Shown: positions 24,569-33,895, numbered from the stretch's first letter. The stretch is DNA of 64,000 nucleotides from Micromonospora vinacea (GCF_015751785.1 NZ_JADOTY010000001.1:7192001-7256000), one strand, 5' to 3'. Program-made: numbers and translations. The notes: generated from the sequence alone by a model not told the origin.

Positions 24569-25177
24569 TCAGCCGACGACGGCGAACAACCGCCGCCGCG
24601 CCCCCAGCAACGCGACGGAGGCCAGCACCAGCCCGACCCCCATCGTGACCACCAGCGGGCTGGGGTCGCCCGGCAGCAGCGCGGCCACCGACCGCGACGC
24701 GGTGCCCAGAGCGAGGTAGAGACCGGCCCAGGCGGCCGCGCCGATCGTCGCGCAGCCGAGAAATCGGCGGTACGACATCCGCAGCCCGCCGGCGGCCAGT
24801 GGCAGTAGCGCGTTGAAGACCGGCAGGAACGGCGCGACGACCATCATCCGGCCGCCACCGCGGCGCAGGATGCCTTCCGCCGCTGTCCAGCGGGTCTCGC
24901 CGATCCAGCCGCCGATGCGGCTGTGGCGCAGCCGGTCGGAGTAGCGACGGCCGATCAGGAAGCTCAGCGACCAGCCGGCCAGGCAGCCGATCAGCACCGC
25001 GGCGAAGGTGGCCAGCCCGGTGCTCGGGCGGCCGACGCCGACCGCGGCGAGGATCGCGATGTCGCCGGGGATGAGGACACCCAGCAGGGGTACGGCGTCG
25101 AAGAGCATGACGAGCCCGAGCGCACCCATCAGCAGCAGAACCGGTAGTTCTCCGATCTGGGCCAGCCATTGCGTCAT
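24569..25177 (-). CDS. DedA family membrane protein
   Basis: A 202-residue integral membrane protein of the DedA/VTT family, which flips or recycles membrane phospholipid carriers and affects envelope stress. Hydrophobic segments occur near 12-34, 40-60, 70-85, 140-160 and 175-195. The family's re-entrant-loop motifs are visible: a glycine-proline turn (LIPGDIAILAAVG near 36-48) and the FLPVFNALLPLAAG segment near 118-131, where members usually carry an arginine after the FxPxxR; here asparagine-alanine occupies it. Lies downstream of a methyltransferase on the same strand. Confidence 0.78.
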   Translation of the reverse strand: MTQWLAQIGELPVLLLMGALGLVMLFDAVPLLGVLIPGDIAILAAVGVGRPSTGLATFAAVLIGCLAGWSLSFLIGRRYSDRLRHSRIGGWIGETRWTAAEGILRRGGGRMMVVAPFLPVFNALLPLAAGGLRMSYRRFLGCATIGAAAWAGLYLALGTASRSVAALLPGDPSPLVVTMGVGLVLASVALLGARRRLFAVVG

Positions 25178-25278
25178 GCGTCGACGCTATGGCCGATGTG
25201 CCACTTCGGACATCGGGTCGTAGCCCCCAGTGACCCCTGGTATCCGCCTCGGGGTCGCCCCTGAGTCGGGGTACCGCC

Positions 25279-25974
25279 TCAGACGGGGCGCAGCACCTGC
25301 ACGTGGCGTAGCGACGAGTCGACCGACGGTTCGGTCGTGGGCACCGGGTAGTCGGCCAGCACGCTCAGGCGGTCCGTCGGTAGGTGTCCGCGGCCGGGGT
25401 CGCCGACCAGCACGTCGGCGCCTGCGGCGGCGGCCCGCTGCAGGAAGGGCAGTACCCGGTCGGCCATCGCGCGGTCGTAGAAGACGTCTCCGGCGACCAC
25501 GAGGTCGACCTTCGCCTCGGTGCTGTCGAGCAGGTCGTCCCCGGTGGCGTCGACGGCCACGTGGTTGGCCCGGGCGTTGAGGGTGACGGCGGCGACGGCG
25601 TACGGGTCGATGTCGTTCGCGGTGACCTCTGCGGCGCCGGCCAGCGCGGCGGCGATGGCCACCAGCCCGGATCCGGAGGCGAGGTCGAGCACCCGGCGAC
25701 CGGCGGCCAGCTCCGGGTGGTCCAGGAGGTGGCGGGCCAGGGCCTGCCCGCCGGCCCAGGCGGACGCCCAGTACGGCGCCGGCAGCGCGTGCCCCGCGAC
25801 GGCTTCCATCCGGGCCCACCAGACGATCGCGTCCTCGGCCAGGTGCAGCCGCACCTCGGGGACGAACGGGGTGGGCATCAACCGGAGCCGGTCCAGACCG
25901 GCGCCGGGCGAGTTGATCTCGCGTTCCAGCTCGGTCAGCGCGTCGGCTGCGGCATCCCTCATCGGCGCAAGCAT
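25279..25974 (-). CDS. Class I SAM-dependent methyltransferase, lysine-methyltransferase-like
   Basis: A 231-residue methyltransferase. After an N-terminal region with [20 protein letters not shown] (about 37-56) and [18 protein letters not shown] (about 66-83) come the SAM motif [16 protein letters not shown] near 95-110, the acidic post-motif NDIDPYA near 122-128 and [13 protein letters not shown] near 156-168. The order and the PYWA..W segment resemble ETFB lysine methyltransferase and nicotinamide N-methyltransferase-like enzymes. The start is uncertain: ATG at 25974 or 25962, neither with a good ribosome-binding site. Confidence 0.8.
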   Translation of the reverse strand: MLAPMRDAAADALTELEREINSPGAGLDRLRLMPTPFVPEVRLHLAEDAIVWWARMEAVAGHALPAPYWASAWAGGQALARHLLDHPELAAGRRVLDLASGSGLVAIAAALAGAAEVTANDIDPYAVAAVTLNARANHVAVDATGDDLLDSTEAKVDLVVAGDVFYDRAMADRVLPFLQRAAAAGADVLVGDPGRGHLPTDRLSVLADYPVPTTEPSVDSSLRHVQVLRPV

Positions 25975-26155
25975 GCCCCAGCGGCGGTTGGTCGGGGCGG
26001 GTTTCGCATGCCGCCGCGCAGAGTTCACCCGAGTTCAGTCAAAGACCTACGGCACTTCGGCCAGCGGATCGGGGTTTTGCCCGTTACTGTCGAACAGGTA
26101 CGGGCGATCATCGGCCAGAGGCCGAGGGTCAGCCGCTTTGAACAGGGAGAGATGC

Positions 26156-26359
26156 ATGGCAACCGGCACGGTTAAGTGGTTCAACTCGGAAAAGGGCTTC
26201 GGCTTCATCGAGCAGGACGGTGGAGGGCCGGACGTGTTCGTCCACTACTCCGCCATCGCTTCGAGCGGCTACCGGGAGCTCAACGAGGGCCAGAAGGTCG
26301 AGTTCGAGGTGACCCAGGGGCAGAAGGGTCCGCAGGCGGACAACGTCCGCCCGATGTAG
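26156..26359 (+). CDS. CspA-family cold-shock protein
   Basis: A 67-residue single cold-shock domain that binds single-stranded RNA and DNA and opens RNA structure. The RNP1 motif KGFGFIE is near 14-20 and RNP2 VFVHYSAI near 28-35. The ATG at 26156 follows GGGAGAG by six bases. A candidate promoter (TTGCCC at 26077, 16-base spacer, TACGGG at 26099) would give a leader of roughly 45 bases. Stands alone between a divergent methyltransferase and a convergent transporter gene. Confidence 0.93.
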   Translation: MATGTVKWFNSEKGFGFIEQDGGGPDVFVHYSAIASSGYRELNEGQKVEFEVTQGQKGPQADNVRPM

Positions 26360-26408
26360 CTCCGTGCCGGTGGCGGCGGTCGGTTCTCCGGCCGCCGTCG
26401 CAGCGCAC

Positions 26409-27689
26409 TCAAGACGCCACCGGGGCGGCGGGCAGGTCCCGCCGCCTCCGGATTGGCCCAACGAACAGAATCAACGGGGTGAGCGCCAGCCAGGCGGTCA
26501 TCACGACGATTGCCGTCCCGACGCCGTAGCGCGCGCCGATCACACCGGCCAGCACGGCTGCCAGCGGGATCGTGCCGTAGTTGAGCAGATGCATGCTCAC
26601 CGTCACCCGGCCCAGCAGGTGGTGCGGCGTGTACGTCTGCCGGAAGGCGCCCTTCACCACGTTGCCGATGGCCACCCCCAGGCCGATCAGCAGGCCGCCG
26701 AGGGCCGGCCAGGCCAGCCCGATGCCGGGCGCGGCGAGGGGGATGAGCAGCGCGGGCGGGCCGGTGAGCGCCGCCGCGATCAGCAGGGCGCGCGCGGTGC
26801 CGCAGCGCCGGGCCACAGTGGTGGCGACCAGCGCTCCGATGATCCCGCCGGCACTCATCACGCCGACGAGTGCGCCCACCAGGCCCGGCTCGAGACGCAG
26901 GTCACGCACCAGGAACACCACCAGGACGGCCTGGTAGCCGGTCAGCCCGATGTTGCTGGCCGCGCCGAAAACCGTGAGCACCCGCAGGTACGGGTCCCGG
27001 ATGACGAAGCGCAGCCCCTCGATGATGTCCCGGCGCAGCGATCGGGACCGCTCCGCGCGGCGTGCGCGTGGTTCGCGGGTGCGGATGCGCAGCAGGAACA
27101 CCGCGGAGAGCAGGAACGTGAGCGCGTCCAGCAGCAGTGCGGCGACGGCACCGGTGAGCTGGGCGATCAGGCCGGCGAGGCCGGGGCCGACGACGTAGCT
27201 GACGGTCTGGGTCGCCTGGAGCTTGGCGTTGCCCTCCGGCAGTTGACCCGGTCGCAGCAGCACCGGCAGGTAGACCTGGTCGGCGGTTTCGAAGAAGACC
27301 CGTGCGGCGCCGGCGCTGAGGGCGACCACCAGCAGCTGCGCGACGGTGAGCCGGCCCAGCAGGGCGGCCAGCGGCACGCTGAGGAAGGCCGCCGCGCAGA
27401 GCAGGTCGCAGACCACCATCACCGGTCGTCGGGGCAGCCGGTCGACCCACGCACCGGCCGGCAGACCGATCAGCAACCAGGGAAGCCAGGCCGCGGCGGT
27501 GAGCACCGCCACCTGGAAGGTGCCGGCGTCGAGGACGGCGACCGCGACCAGGGGCAACGCGACAGTGGTGACGTTGCTGCCGACGCTGCTGACCGCCTGG
27601 CCGGCCCAGAGCAGTCGGAAGTCGCGGTGGCGCAGCAGCCCGCCGGTCGGCCGGGCGTCGGTCGGGCCACCGCGGGTGACTGTGGTCAC
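26409..27689 (-). CDS. MFS transporter
   Basis: A 426-residue major facilitator with about 12 membrane segments, of the macrolide/enterobactin exporter-like group (RHRDFRLLWAGQAVSSVGSNVTTVALP near the N-terminus is typical). The loop after segment 2 reads GLPAGAWVDRLPRRPVM near 74-90, matching the MFS signature. The GTG at 27689 overlaps the stop of the ArsR-type gene (GTGA), so regulator and pump are co-translated. Drug or metabolite efflux under control of that regulator is the likely role; the substrate cannot be told. Confidence 0.85.
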   Translation of the reverse strand: MTTVTRGGPTDARPTGGLLRHRDFRLLWAGQAVSSVGSNVTTVALPLVAVAVLDAGTFQVAVLTAAAWLPWLLIGLPAGAWVDRLPRRPVMVVCDLLCAAAFLSVPLAALLGRLTVAQLLVVALSAGAARVFFETADQVYLPVLLRPGQLPEGNAKLQATQTVSYVVGPGLAGLIAQLTGAVAALLLDALTFLLSAVFLLRIRTREPRARRAERSRSLRRDIIEGLRFVIRDPYLRVLTVFGAASNIGLTGYQAVLVVFLVRDLRLEPGLVGALVGVMSAGGIIGALVATTVARRCGTARALLIAAALTGPPALLIPLAAPGIGLAWPALGGLLIGLGVAIGNVVKGAFRQTYTPHHLLGRVTVSMHLLNYGTIPLAAVLAGVIGARYGVGTAIVVMTAWLALTPLILFVGPIRRRRDLPAAPVAS

Positions 27690-28261
27690 GGGCGGGCCGG
27701 CACGCCGTGGACGAACACGAAGACCGGCCTGCGCTCGGCGTCGTCGTCGGGCAGCTCCCGGTTGGCCCAGCGCGCGAGAAGGTCGATCATCTCGCGGCTC
27801 AGCTCGGCCAGTTCCTCGGGTGTGAGGCGCAGCCAGTGGTCGGTGGAGAACGCGGCGTCGTGCCAGGATGCCTGCTCGACCTCGTCGGCGGCGTGCCAGG
27901 CCCGTGCCAGGGCGACGTGTCGGTCCAGGTTGAGCGAGGTGGCGGCGTCGGCGGCCGCCCGGGCGGCCGGGTCGGCGTCGAAGTCGGCGTTGGACCAGCG
28001 CAGCCCTCGGGTGACCAGGCGCCACCACCGCTCGCGCCGGTCCCGGGCCAGCTCGGGCGCCTCGGTGACGAGATCCGCGTTGGCGAGGACCTTGAGGTGG
28101 TGGCTGACGTTCGCGGGGGCCTGGTCGGTGCGCTCGGCGAGCATCCCGACGGTGGAGGGCCCGTGGACCTTGAACACGTCCATCAGCCGTCGGCGCAGGG
28201 GGTGGGACATGGCGGCCAGCACCCGGGAGTCGGTGATCTGGCGTACGTCGGAGCTGTCCAT
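27686..28261 (-). CDS. ArsR-type winged-helix transcriptional regulator
   Basis: A 191-residue regulator with an N-terminal ArsR-like winged helix (SHPLRRRLMDVFKVHGPSTV near 19-38, recognition region ANVSHHLKVLANADLV near 50-65) and a longer helical C-terminal part. No metal-binding cysteines are present, so it is not a metal sensor of the classic ArsR type. ATG at 28261 is preferred over an upstream start that would add a cysteine-rich extension. It is the first gene of the pair with the MFS pump and lies just downstream of overlapping palindromes that are good operator candidates. Confidence 0.82.
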   Translation of the reverse strand: MDSSDVRQITDSRVLAAMSHPLRRRLMDVFKVHGPSTVGMLAERTDQAPANVSHHLKVLANADLVTEAPELARDRRERWWRLVTRGLRWSNADFDADPAARAAADAATSLNLDRHVALARAWHAADEVEQASWHDAAFSTDHWLRLTPEELAELSREMIDLLARWANRELPDDDAERRPVFVFVHGVPARP

Positions 28262-28274
28262 GCCGACAGCATGA

Positions 28275-28326
28275 CATCCGCAACAACTCTTGTGCAATGG
28301 TTGTTGCTCAACAGCTGTTGCGGATG
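28275..28326. promoter_or_regulatory. Nested palindromes, likely operator of the ArsR/MFS unit
   Basis: CATCCGCAACA (28275-28285) and its reverse complement (28316-28326) bracket a perfect 12-bp palindrome CAACAGCTGTTG at 28309-28320 and an overlapping TGTTG-CT-CAACA at 28302-28313. All lie just upstream of the regulator's ATG, where autoregulation would act. Confidence 0.5.
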
Positions 28327-28367
28327 CGCCAAGAGGGGCGGCCCGGCGGCCTCGGGCCGCCCCTCGC

Positions 28368-29243
28368 TCAGGCGGCCAGCCGGCGGGCCAGCTCGTCGGC
28401 GACCTGCTTGGCCATTGTGGGTGGGATGGCCGCGGCGATCTTCTCCGGCGTCAGCGAGGCCAGCACGCCCTGGACGATCGCCGGTTCGTCGGTGAAGTCC
28501 TGGTTGGACAGCGCCGTCAGCGCCGTCTGCACCGCGGTCAGCTGAGCGGCGAGCGTCCTGAGCGTCGGGTGGGCCGGTTTGTAGTTCGGGACGGTGACGT
28601 CCTCACCCATCGCCATCCGGGTGTAGATCTGCCCGACCGGGTTACGGCCGTCCAGCCTGGTGAGGTTCTTGTGGACGGTGGCCAGCCAGTTGTGCTCTTC
28701 GGGGGTCATGTCGTCGTCCTCCAGGAGTCCGATGGAGCTGAGGTAGCGGCGGAACAGGGGCCGCTGGTCGCGGCCCGCCTTGATGGCGTCGCGGAAGAAG
28801 CTGAAGTGGGTGTGCCAGCGGTGTGAGCTGTCGCCGCTGGTGCGCTTGCCGAGGCGATCCCACCGCTTCACAGTGGTGCCGTCGGGGCTGTAGATGATCT
28901 CCCGGATGTCCCGGGTGTCGGCAGCGTTCGCGGCGCACTGCGCCACACACCAGACCGAGAAGCTGGCCAGGGTGTTGGTACGGCCACCGGAGCGGACGTC
29001 GAACTGGCCGACATCCAGCGCCGCCGCGTCGAGGGTCAGCCCGGCCCGGTCGCGGGGCGACTCGACCACCGAGTAGTCGTTGGTCACCACCCGGTCCGAT
29101 CCGCAGTGGTAGCCGCCCCGGTGGGCCGAGTCGCCGACGATGCCGACCTCGCCCGGGTCCAGGTCGTCCGGCCCGGGGGCGTTGTCGAGGTGAGTGAGGA
29201 GGAGGCTTCGGACGGCCAGAAGATTAGCCGGGGCCCGGGTCAT
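28368..29243 (-). CDS. Phage-lysin-like M15 zinc peptidase-type protein
   Basis: A 291-residue protein. The N-terminal 150 residues contain GGYHCGSDRV near 43-52, GLTLDAAALDVGQF near 68-81 and HRWHTHFSFF near 143-152; the spacing His, Asp, and a late HxH resembles the zinc ligands of M15 peptidases found in actinophage endolysins. The C-terminal part (MTPEEHNWLATVHKNL onward) resembles linker regions of such lysins, then ends in an amphipathic helix-rich tail. No signal peptide, holin or other phage gene is near, so it may be a domesticated phage gene. Family identity is inference. Confidence 0.6.
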   Translation of the reverse strand: MTRAPANLLAVRSLLLTHLDNAPGPDDLDPGEVGIVGDSAHRGGYHCGSDRVVTNDYSVVESPRDRAGLTLDAAALDVGQFDVRSGGRTNTLASFSVWCVAQCAANAADTRDIREIIYSPDGTTVKRWDRLGKRTSGDSSHRWHTHFSFFRDAIKAGRDQRPLFRRYLSSIGLLEDDDMTPEEHNWLATVHKNLTRLDGRNPVGQIYTRMAMGEDVTVPNYKPAHPTLRTLAAQLTAVQTALTALSNQDFTDEPAIVQGVLASLTPEKIAAAIPPTMAKQVADELARRLAA

Positions 29244-29285
29244 GGGGTCCCCCTTTCCGAGAGGTGGGGACCGGGCACGACATCA

Positions 29286-29301
29286 CACCGCGTACGCGGT
29301 G
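29286..29301. promoter_or_regulatory. Perfect 16-bp palindrome upstream of the M15-like gene
   Basis: CACCGCGTACGCGGTG is a perfect palindrome 43 bases before the ATG at 29243. It is a candidate operator; nothing shows which protein would bind. Confidence 0.4.
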
Positions 29302-29401
29302 CTGGGCTTCGGACGAGCCCGGCCTACTGGTGCACGGCGCCGGGCGTTGACTCAACCATAGCCCGCGTTTTCGGCAAACGCCCAGCTCAGGATGGGTCTG
29401 T

Positions 29402-31081
29402 TCAGATTGGAGGTTGCGGTGGGGCAGAGTGGACGATCGGTAGCAGCAGCGCCGAGGGATGTGCCGGGTCGTGCAGAACCTGCCGCTGGCCGGCACGCAG
29501 CGTCACCGCCGCGCCGAGGGGTTCCCCGGTGCCGGGGTTGCGGGCCCACCGTGGATGGGCGCCACCGGAGACCTGCACCCGCAGCCGGTGCCCGGAGGCG
29601 AACCGGTACGCGGTCGGCCAGAGCGGCACCGGAATCCGCAGCGCCCCGGAGGGGTCGGCGGGGAACCGTTCGGGGGTGACCCGCACCAGACCGTCGCACA
29701 CGTTCCACGAGCGACCCCGGCGGTCCACGTCGCACAGACGAACGAAGACGTCCAGGTACGGCAGGTCGCTGCGGACGTGGATCTCGGCGCGGACCGGGCC
29801 GACCACCTCGACCGGCCCGGTCAGCGGGGCGCTGGTGTAGGTCAGCACGTCGCGCCGGGCCTCGACGCTCCGGTTGTCCACCGGGCCGGCCCGCTGGGCG
29901 ACGAGCAGTGGCCCGCCCAGCGACGGAGTGGGGTCGGCGGGGTCGTAGCGAAACTCGTCCGGCGTCGACGCGACCGGAGGGCGCGCCGCCAGCCCACCAC
30001 CGGGTTGCAGGTGCCAGGCGGTCTCGACCGCCGGTGGCGGCCAGTCCGGCAGGTCCCGCCAGCCACCGCCGGCCCCGCCGACGTACAGCCGGACGGGTGG
30101 CACGGTTGACCGTGCCCGCCCGTTCGGTCGGGGCGCGGCCGGGAGGTGCTCGTCGAGCCAGGCCAACCCCTCGCGCAGCGCGGCCACGAACAGGCCGGGG
30201 CTGCCGTGCGTCCACGGGCCGATCACCAGGCGCGACGGTGTGCCGGCGGCGCGCAGCACGGCGTGGTCGTCGAGCTGGGCGGGCAGGAAGATGTCGTGCC
30301 AACCGGTGACCATGACCACCGGCGCCCGCACCTGGGCGACCCGGTCGGCGAAGACCCGGGTCCGCCAGTACGCGGCCTGCGGGGTGTGGTGGCGCAGCCA
30401 CTCCTGGAAGAACGGGATGGTCACCCCGGTGGCCACCCGGTCGGCGTCGGCCAGCGGGAGGTGCTCCAGCGCGGCGGCCAGGCGGGGCTGCCCACGCTTG
30501 AGTTCCCACTGCCGGGCCAGCCACGGCACGGTCTGCGCGTGCAGCAGCTCGGCCCAGGTCAGCACGGTGTCCAGGGCGAAGGACTCCCCCGCGTACGTCG
30601 AGTCGCGGGTGGCCGAGGCGGTCACCACGGCGACCATGGCGCGCAGTTCCTCGCCGGCGTCGGCGGCCAGTGCCCACTGCGCGAAGCCCTGGTAGCTGAC
30701 CCCGAACATGCCGAGCTGCCCGGACCACCAGGGTTGGCGACGCAGCCAGTCCAGGGTGTCCACCCCGTCGTCGCGCTCGTGCACCAGCGGGGCGAACGTC
30801 CCACCGGAGCCACCGGTGCCGCGGCAGGACTGGATCACCGCGTGTCGACCACGGGCGGCGAGCAGCCGACCGAGCAGCCGCAGGGGCCCACCGCGCCCGT
30901 AGGGGGTGCGGATCAGCACTGTCGGCGCGGGGCCGACGGCCGGGGCGTAGTGATCGGTACGCAGCACCACACCGTCGCGGGCCCGCACCGGGAGGTCACG
31001 GGTGACCCGCACCGGGCCGGGGCGGGTCGGTGGCAGGCGCAGCGCGGCGCTGGCGAGGCGGGTGACGAGCCGGTCCGGCAC
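29402..31081 (-). CDS. CocE/NonD family serine hydrolase
   Basis: A 559-residue alpha/beta hydrolase of the cocaine-esterase / X-Pro dipeptidyl-peptidase class, acting on esters or acyl-peptides. The nucleophile is in MFGVSYQGF near 124-132, the acid probably in VTGWHDIF near 265-272 and the histidine in IGPWTHGSPG near 295-304. The C-terminal jelly-roll domain (about 355-559, with VEVVGPVRAEIHV) is complete. The GTG at 31081 lies three bases after the MarR stop, so regulator and hydrolase form an operon. Substrate unknown; no signal peptide is seen. Confidence 0.87.
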   Translation of the reverse strand: MPDRLVTRLASAALRLPPTRPGPVRVTRDLPVRARDGVVLRTDHYAPAVGPAPTVLIRTPYGRGGPLRLLGRLLAARGRHAVIQSCRGTGGSGGTFAPLVHERDDGVDTLDWLRRQPWWSGQLGMFGVSYQGFAQWALAADAGEELRAMVAVVTASATRDSTYAGESFALDTVLTWAELLHAQTVPWLARQWELKRGQPRLAAALEHLPLADADRVATGVTIPFFQEWLRHHTPQAAYWRTRVFADRVAQVRAPVVMVTGWHDIFLPAQLDDHAVLRAAGTPSRLVIGPWTHGSPGLFVAALREGLAWLDEHLPAAPRPNGRARSTVPPVRLYVGGAGGGWRDLPDWPPPAVETAWHLQPGGGLAARPPVASTPDEFRYDPADPTPSLGGPLLVAQRAGPVDNRSVEARRDVLTYTSAPLTGPVEVVGPVRAEIHVRSDLPYLDVFVRLCDVDRRGRSWNVCDGLVRVTPERFPADPSGALRIPVPLWPTAYRFASGHRLRVQVSGGAHPRWARNPGTGEPLGAAVTLRAGQRQVLHDPAHPSALLLPIVHSAPPQPPI

Positions 31082-31084
31082 CGG

Positions 31085-31600
31085 TCAGCCCGTCGGTCGG
31101 CGGGGTGACTCCGGCCGGGCGGCGCGCACCGCGTCGCGGTGCCCCCGCAGCGACTCGCTCATCTCGGCCATGAACCGGTGCACGACCTCCAGCTCGTCCT
31201 CGCCGAAGCGGGCCATCACCGTGTCGGTACGGGCGCCCAGCGGTTGGAAGAACTCCATGGCCAGGGCGGCGCCCTGGTCGGCGTAGTGCAGCAGCACCTT
31301 GCGCCGGTCGACGGTGTCCCGGTCGCGGCGGATGTGCCCGGCCCGTTCCAGCCGGTCGATCAGGGCCGTGACCGAGCCGGAGGAGAGGTTGAGCTGCTCA
31401 CCGAGGCGGCCGGGGGTGATGGGGTCACCGAGCAGCTCGGCGTCCATCACCGCGATCAACGCCTGGAGGTCGGTCGGGTTGAGGCCGTGCAGGTTGGCGA
31501 AGGCGTGGCCGACCTGTTGGGCGTCCACCGCGTACCGCCGAAGGTTGTTGGTGATCTCCGCGACCAGCTGCTCGCGGCGCGTGTCGCGCCGTCGGTACAT
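31085..31600 (-). CDS. MarR family transcriptional regulator
   Basis: A 171-residue winged-helix regulator. The MarR core is visible: LNPTDLQALIAVMDAE near 39-54, recognition helix LNLSSGSVTALIDRLERAGHI near 68-88 and the wing RRDRDTVDRRKVLL near 89-102. The ATG at 31600 is preferred; GTG at 31615 would add five residues with no ribosome-binding site. It is divergent from an MMPL exporter across 123 bases that hold a palindromic site, and upstream of the CocE hydrolase, so it probably represses both units. Confidence 0.88.
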   Translation of the reverse strand: MYRRRDTRREQLVAEITNNLRRYAVDAQQVGHAFANLHGLNPTDLQALIAVMDAELLGDPITPGRLGEQLNLSSGSVTALIDRLERAGHIRRDRDTVDRRKVLLHYADQGAALAMEFFQPLGARTDTVMARFGEDELEVVHRFMAEMSESLRGHRDAVRAARPESPRRPTG

Positions 31601-31670
31601 GCCGTGAGTCGCCACCTCGCGCCGCTCTTCCCGTCGTCGGTCCCCCGGGTTGCAGCATAGAACAGCTCTG

Positions 31671-31697
31671 GATAATCTCGGCTATCAAGATACTCGA
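31671..31697. promoter_or_regulatory. Likely MarR operator between MarR and MMPL genes
   Basis: GATAATCTCGGCTATC followed by the perfect palindrome TATCAAGATA (31683-31692). Read on the minus strand it gives TATCTTGATA, the kind of AT-rich dyad MarR proteins bind, in an otherwise GC-rich intergenic region. Confidence 0.5.
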
Positions 31698-31723
31698 CTT
31701 CCGAAAGACCTTGGGGTCATCTG

Positions 31724-33850
31724 ATGTCTGTGTTCACCAGAGTCGCTCGTGGCCGGCTGGCCGCCTGGCTCACCGTGGCCGCCGCGATCGTCGTGGGCGC
31801 GGCCGTCTTCGCAACGCCCCAGCCTGACAACCCGGCACCGGTCTCCGCCACCGGACTGTCCGTGCAGTGGCAGTCGACCCAGGTGCAGCGTCTCCAGGAC
31901 CAACTGCCCTCCAGCGACGTGCAGCCGGCCATCGTGGTGGTCAGTCGGGGCGACGGCGGTGCGCTGAGCGAGGCCGACCGGGCCACCGTCGGCGCTCGCG
32001 CCGACGACCTGCGCCGCTTCGCGGCGGGTGGGCAGGTCAGCCCCGCCCAGTTCTCCCCGGACGGCGCGGTGGCCCTCGTCGCCGTGCCACTGGACACCGC
32101 CGGTGGGCAGGAGGCCGTCACCGACACGGTGACCCAGCTGCGCACCGCCCTCGCGAACCTGCCCGGCGGGCTGACCGCCGAGGTGACCGGCTCCCCGGCC
32201 TTCACCGCCGACCTCTCCTCGGTGTTCGACGGCGCCGACATCACCCTGCTCGCGGTGACCGCCGCCGTTGTCGCGCTGCTCCTGCTGATCACCTACCGCA
32301 GCCCGTTCCTGTGGATCGTGCCGCTGGTCGTGGTCGCCGCGACCGAACAGCTCACCCTGCGCGCTGTGGACGTCATCGTGCCGGCCGTCGGCATCAACCT
32401 TCAGCAGGGCCAGGTCACCGGCATCGCCAGCGTGCTGGTCTTCGGCGCCGCCACCGACTACGCGCTGCTGCTCATCGCCCGCTACCGGGAGGAGCTGCGC
32501 CGCGAGGAGGACCGGTTCGCGGCGATGCGCGCCGCGCTGCGCCGCACCGCGGAACCCATCCTGGCCAGCGGTAGCACGGTCGTACTCGGCGTTCTCACCC
32601 TGCTGCTCAGTGAGCAGGAGACCAACCGGGCACTGGCGGTGGCCTGCGCCACCGGTGTGGTCTTCGCCATGCTCTCGGCCCTGTTCGTGCTCCCCGCCGT
32701 GCTCGTGCTCTTCGGTCGCGGCCTGTTCTGGCCGTTCGTACCCCGCATCGGCGGGCCGGTCCGCGAGGGCCGCCTCTGGGGTCGACTCGGCGCCACAGTG
32801 CAACGCCGCCCGGTGGTGGTCGCCACGCTGGCCACAGTGCTGCTCGGCGGCCTGGCACTGGGTGGGCTGGGCATCCGCACCGGCCTGTCCGAGACCGAAC
32901 AGTTCCGGGCCGAGCCCGAGGCGGTGACCGGGGCGCAGACCCTGGCGCGGGCCTTCCCCGCCGGCAGCACCCAACCCGTCGCCGTGATCACCACCCCGGC
33001 GGCGGTGCGGGCGGTCACCGACGCCGCCACCGCGGTTCCCGGTGTCGCCTCGGCGCGCCCCGGCGACGCCGGCGCGGCCGTCGCCCAGGTCGACGTGGTC
33101 CTCGACGCCGAACCCGGCACCACCGCCTCGGACCGGGCGATCGAGGCGCTGCGCGCGGCTGTCGCCGCCGTGCCTGACTCCGCGCCGCCGGCCGCCGCCG
33201 GCGCCGACGCCCCGTCCGGGGCGATCGTCGGTGGCTCCGTGGCCGCCACCTACGACTCCGACGAGGCCAACGACCGTGACCTACGCCTCATCCTGCCGAT
33301 CATCCTGCTGCTGGTCGGCGGTGTGCTCGTGCTCCTGCTGCGCGGCCTGCTCGCACCGCTGCTGCTGGTGCTCACCGTGATCGCGTCGTTCTTCGCCAGC
33401 CTCGGCGCGGCCTGGCTGCTCTTCGACCACGTGCTGGGCTTCCCCGCCCTGGACAGCGGGGTGCTGCTGCTCGCCTTCGTGTTCCTGGTGGCGCTCGGGG
33501 TGGACTACAACATCTTCCTGGTCACCCGGGCCCGGGAGGACGCCCGCAGCGCCGGAACCCGCGACGGCATGCTCTCCGCCCTGCGGGTCACCGGCGGCGT
33601 GATCACCAGTGCCGGAGTGCTGCTCGCCGCGGTCTTCGCGGTACTCGGCGTGCTGCCGCTGATCACCCTGACCCAGATCGGCATCATCGTCTGCATCGGT
33701 GTCCTGCTCGACACCCTGCTGGTCCGCACGGTCCTGGTGCCGGCGCTGGCGTTCCTGCTCGGTGACCGCTTCTGGTGGCCCGGCCGCATCACCCGCGACC
33801 CGGTGCCGGACACCCCGCGCTCGCCCGAGCCGGTGGCCGCGCACGACTGA
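31724..33850 (+). CDS. MMPL/RND-family membrane exporter
   Basis: A 708-residue exporter with the MMPL layout: one membrane helix, an extracellular loop (about 35-165), five helices, a second loop (about 385-515) and six more helices. The proton-relay motif pair is present: FGAATDYALLLIARYREE near 243-260 and ALGVDYNIFLVTRAREDA near 591-608. In actinomycetes such proteins export lipids, drugs or secondary metabolites. It is controlled in all likelihood by the divergent MarR gene. GGGG precedes the ATG, and a strong hairpin follows the stop. Confidence 0.9.
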   Translation: MSVFTRVARGRLAAWLTVAAAIVVGAAVFATPQPDNPAPVSATGLSVQWQSTQVQRLQDQLPSSDVQPAIVVVSRGDGGALSEADRATVGARADDLRRFAAGGQVSPAQFSPDGAVALVAVPLDTAGGQEAVTDTVTQLRTALANLPGGLTAEVTGSPAFTADLSSVFDGADITLLAVTAAVVALLLLITYRSPFLWIVPLVVVAATEQLTLRAVDVIVPAVGINLQQGQVTGIASVLVFGAATDYALLLIARYREELRREEDRFAAMRAALRRTAEPILASGSTVVLGVLTLLLSEQETNRALAVACATGVVFAMLSALFVLPAVLVLFGRGLFWPFVPRIGGPVREGRLWGRLGATVQRRPVVVATLATVLLGGLALGGLGIRTGLSETEQFRAEPEAVTGAQTLARAFPAGSTQPVAVITTPAAVRAVTDAATAVPGVASARPGDAGAAVAQVDVVLDAEPGTTASDRAIEALRAAVAAVPDSAPPAAAGADAPSGAIVGGSVAATYDSDEANDRDLRLILPIILLLVGGVLVLLLRGLLAPLLLVLTVIASFFASLGAAWLLFDHVLGFPALDSGVLLLAFVFLVALGVDYNIFLVTRAREDARSAGTRDGMLSALRVTGGVITSAGVLLAAVFAVLGVLPLITLTQIGIIVCIGVLLDTLLVRTVLVPALAFLLGDRFWWPGRITRDPVPDTPRSPEPVAAHD

Positions 33851-33856
33851 CCGACA

Positions 33857-33892
33857 CGTCGGGGCCGTGGCCAATCCGGCACGGCCCCGACG
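33857..33892. terminator. Bidirectional terminator between MMPL and transglycosylase genes
   Basis: A perfect 13-bp stem (CGTCGGGGCCGTG and its complement) with a 10-base loop fills the 45-base gap between convergent stops. Confidence 0.85.
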
Positions 33893-33895
33893 AGG

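Noticed and set aside
28368-29243. Prophage remnant
   Set aside because: Only one lysin-like gene; no integrase, capsid, portal or tail genes on either side.
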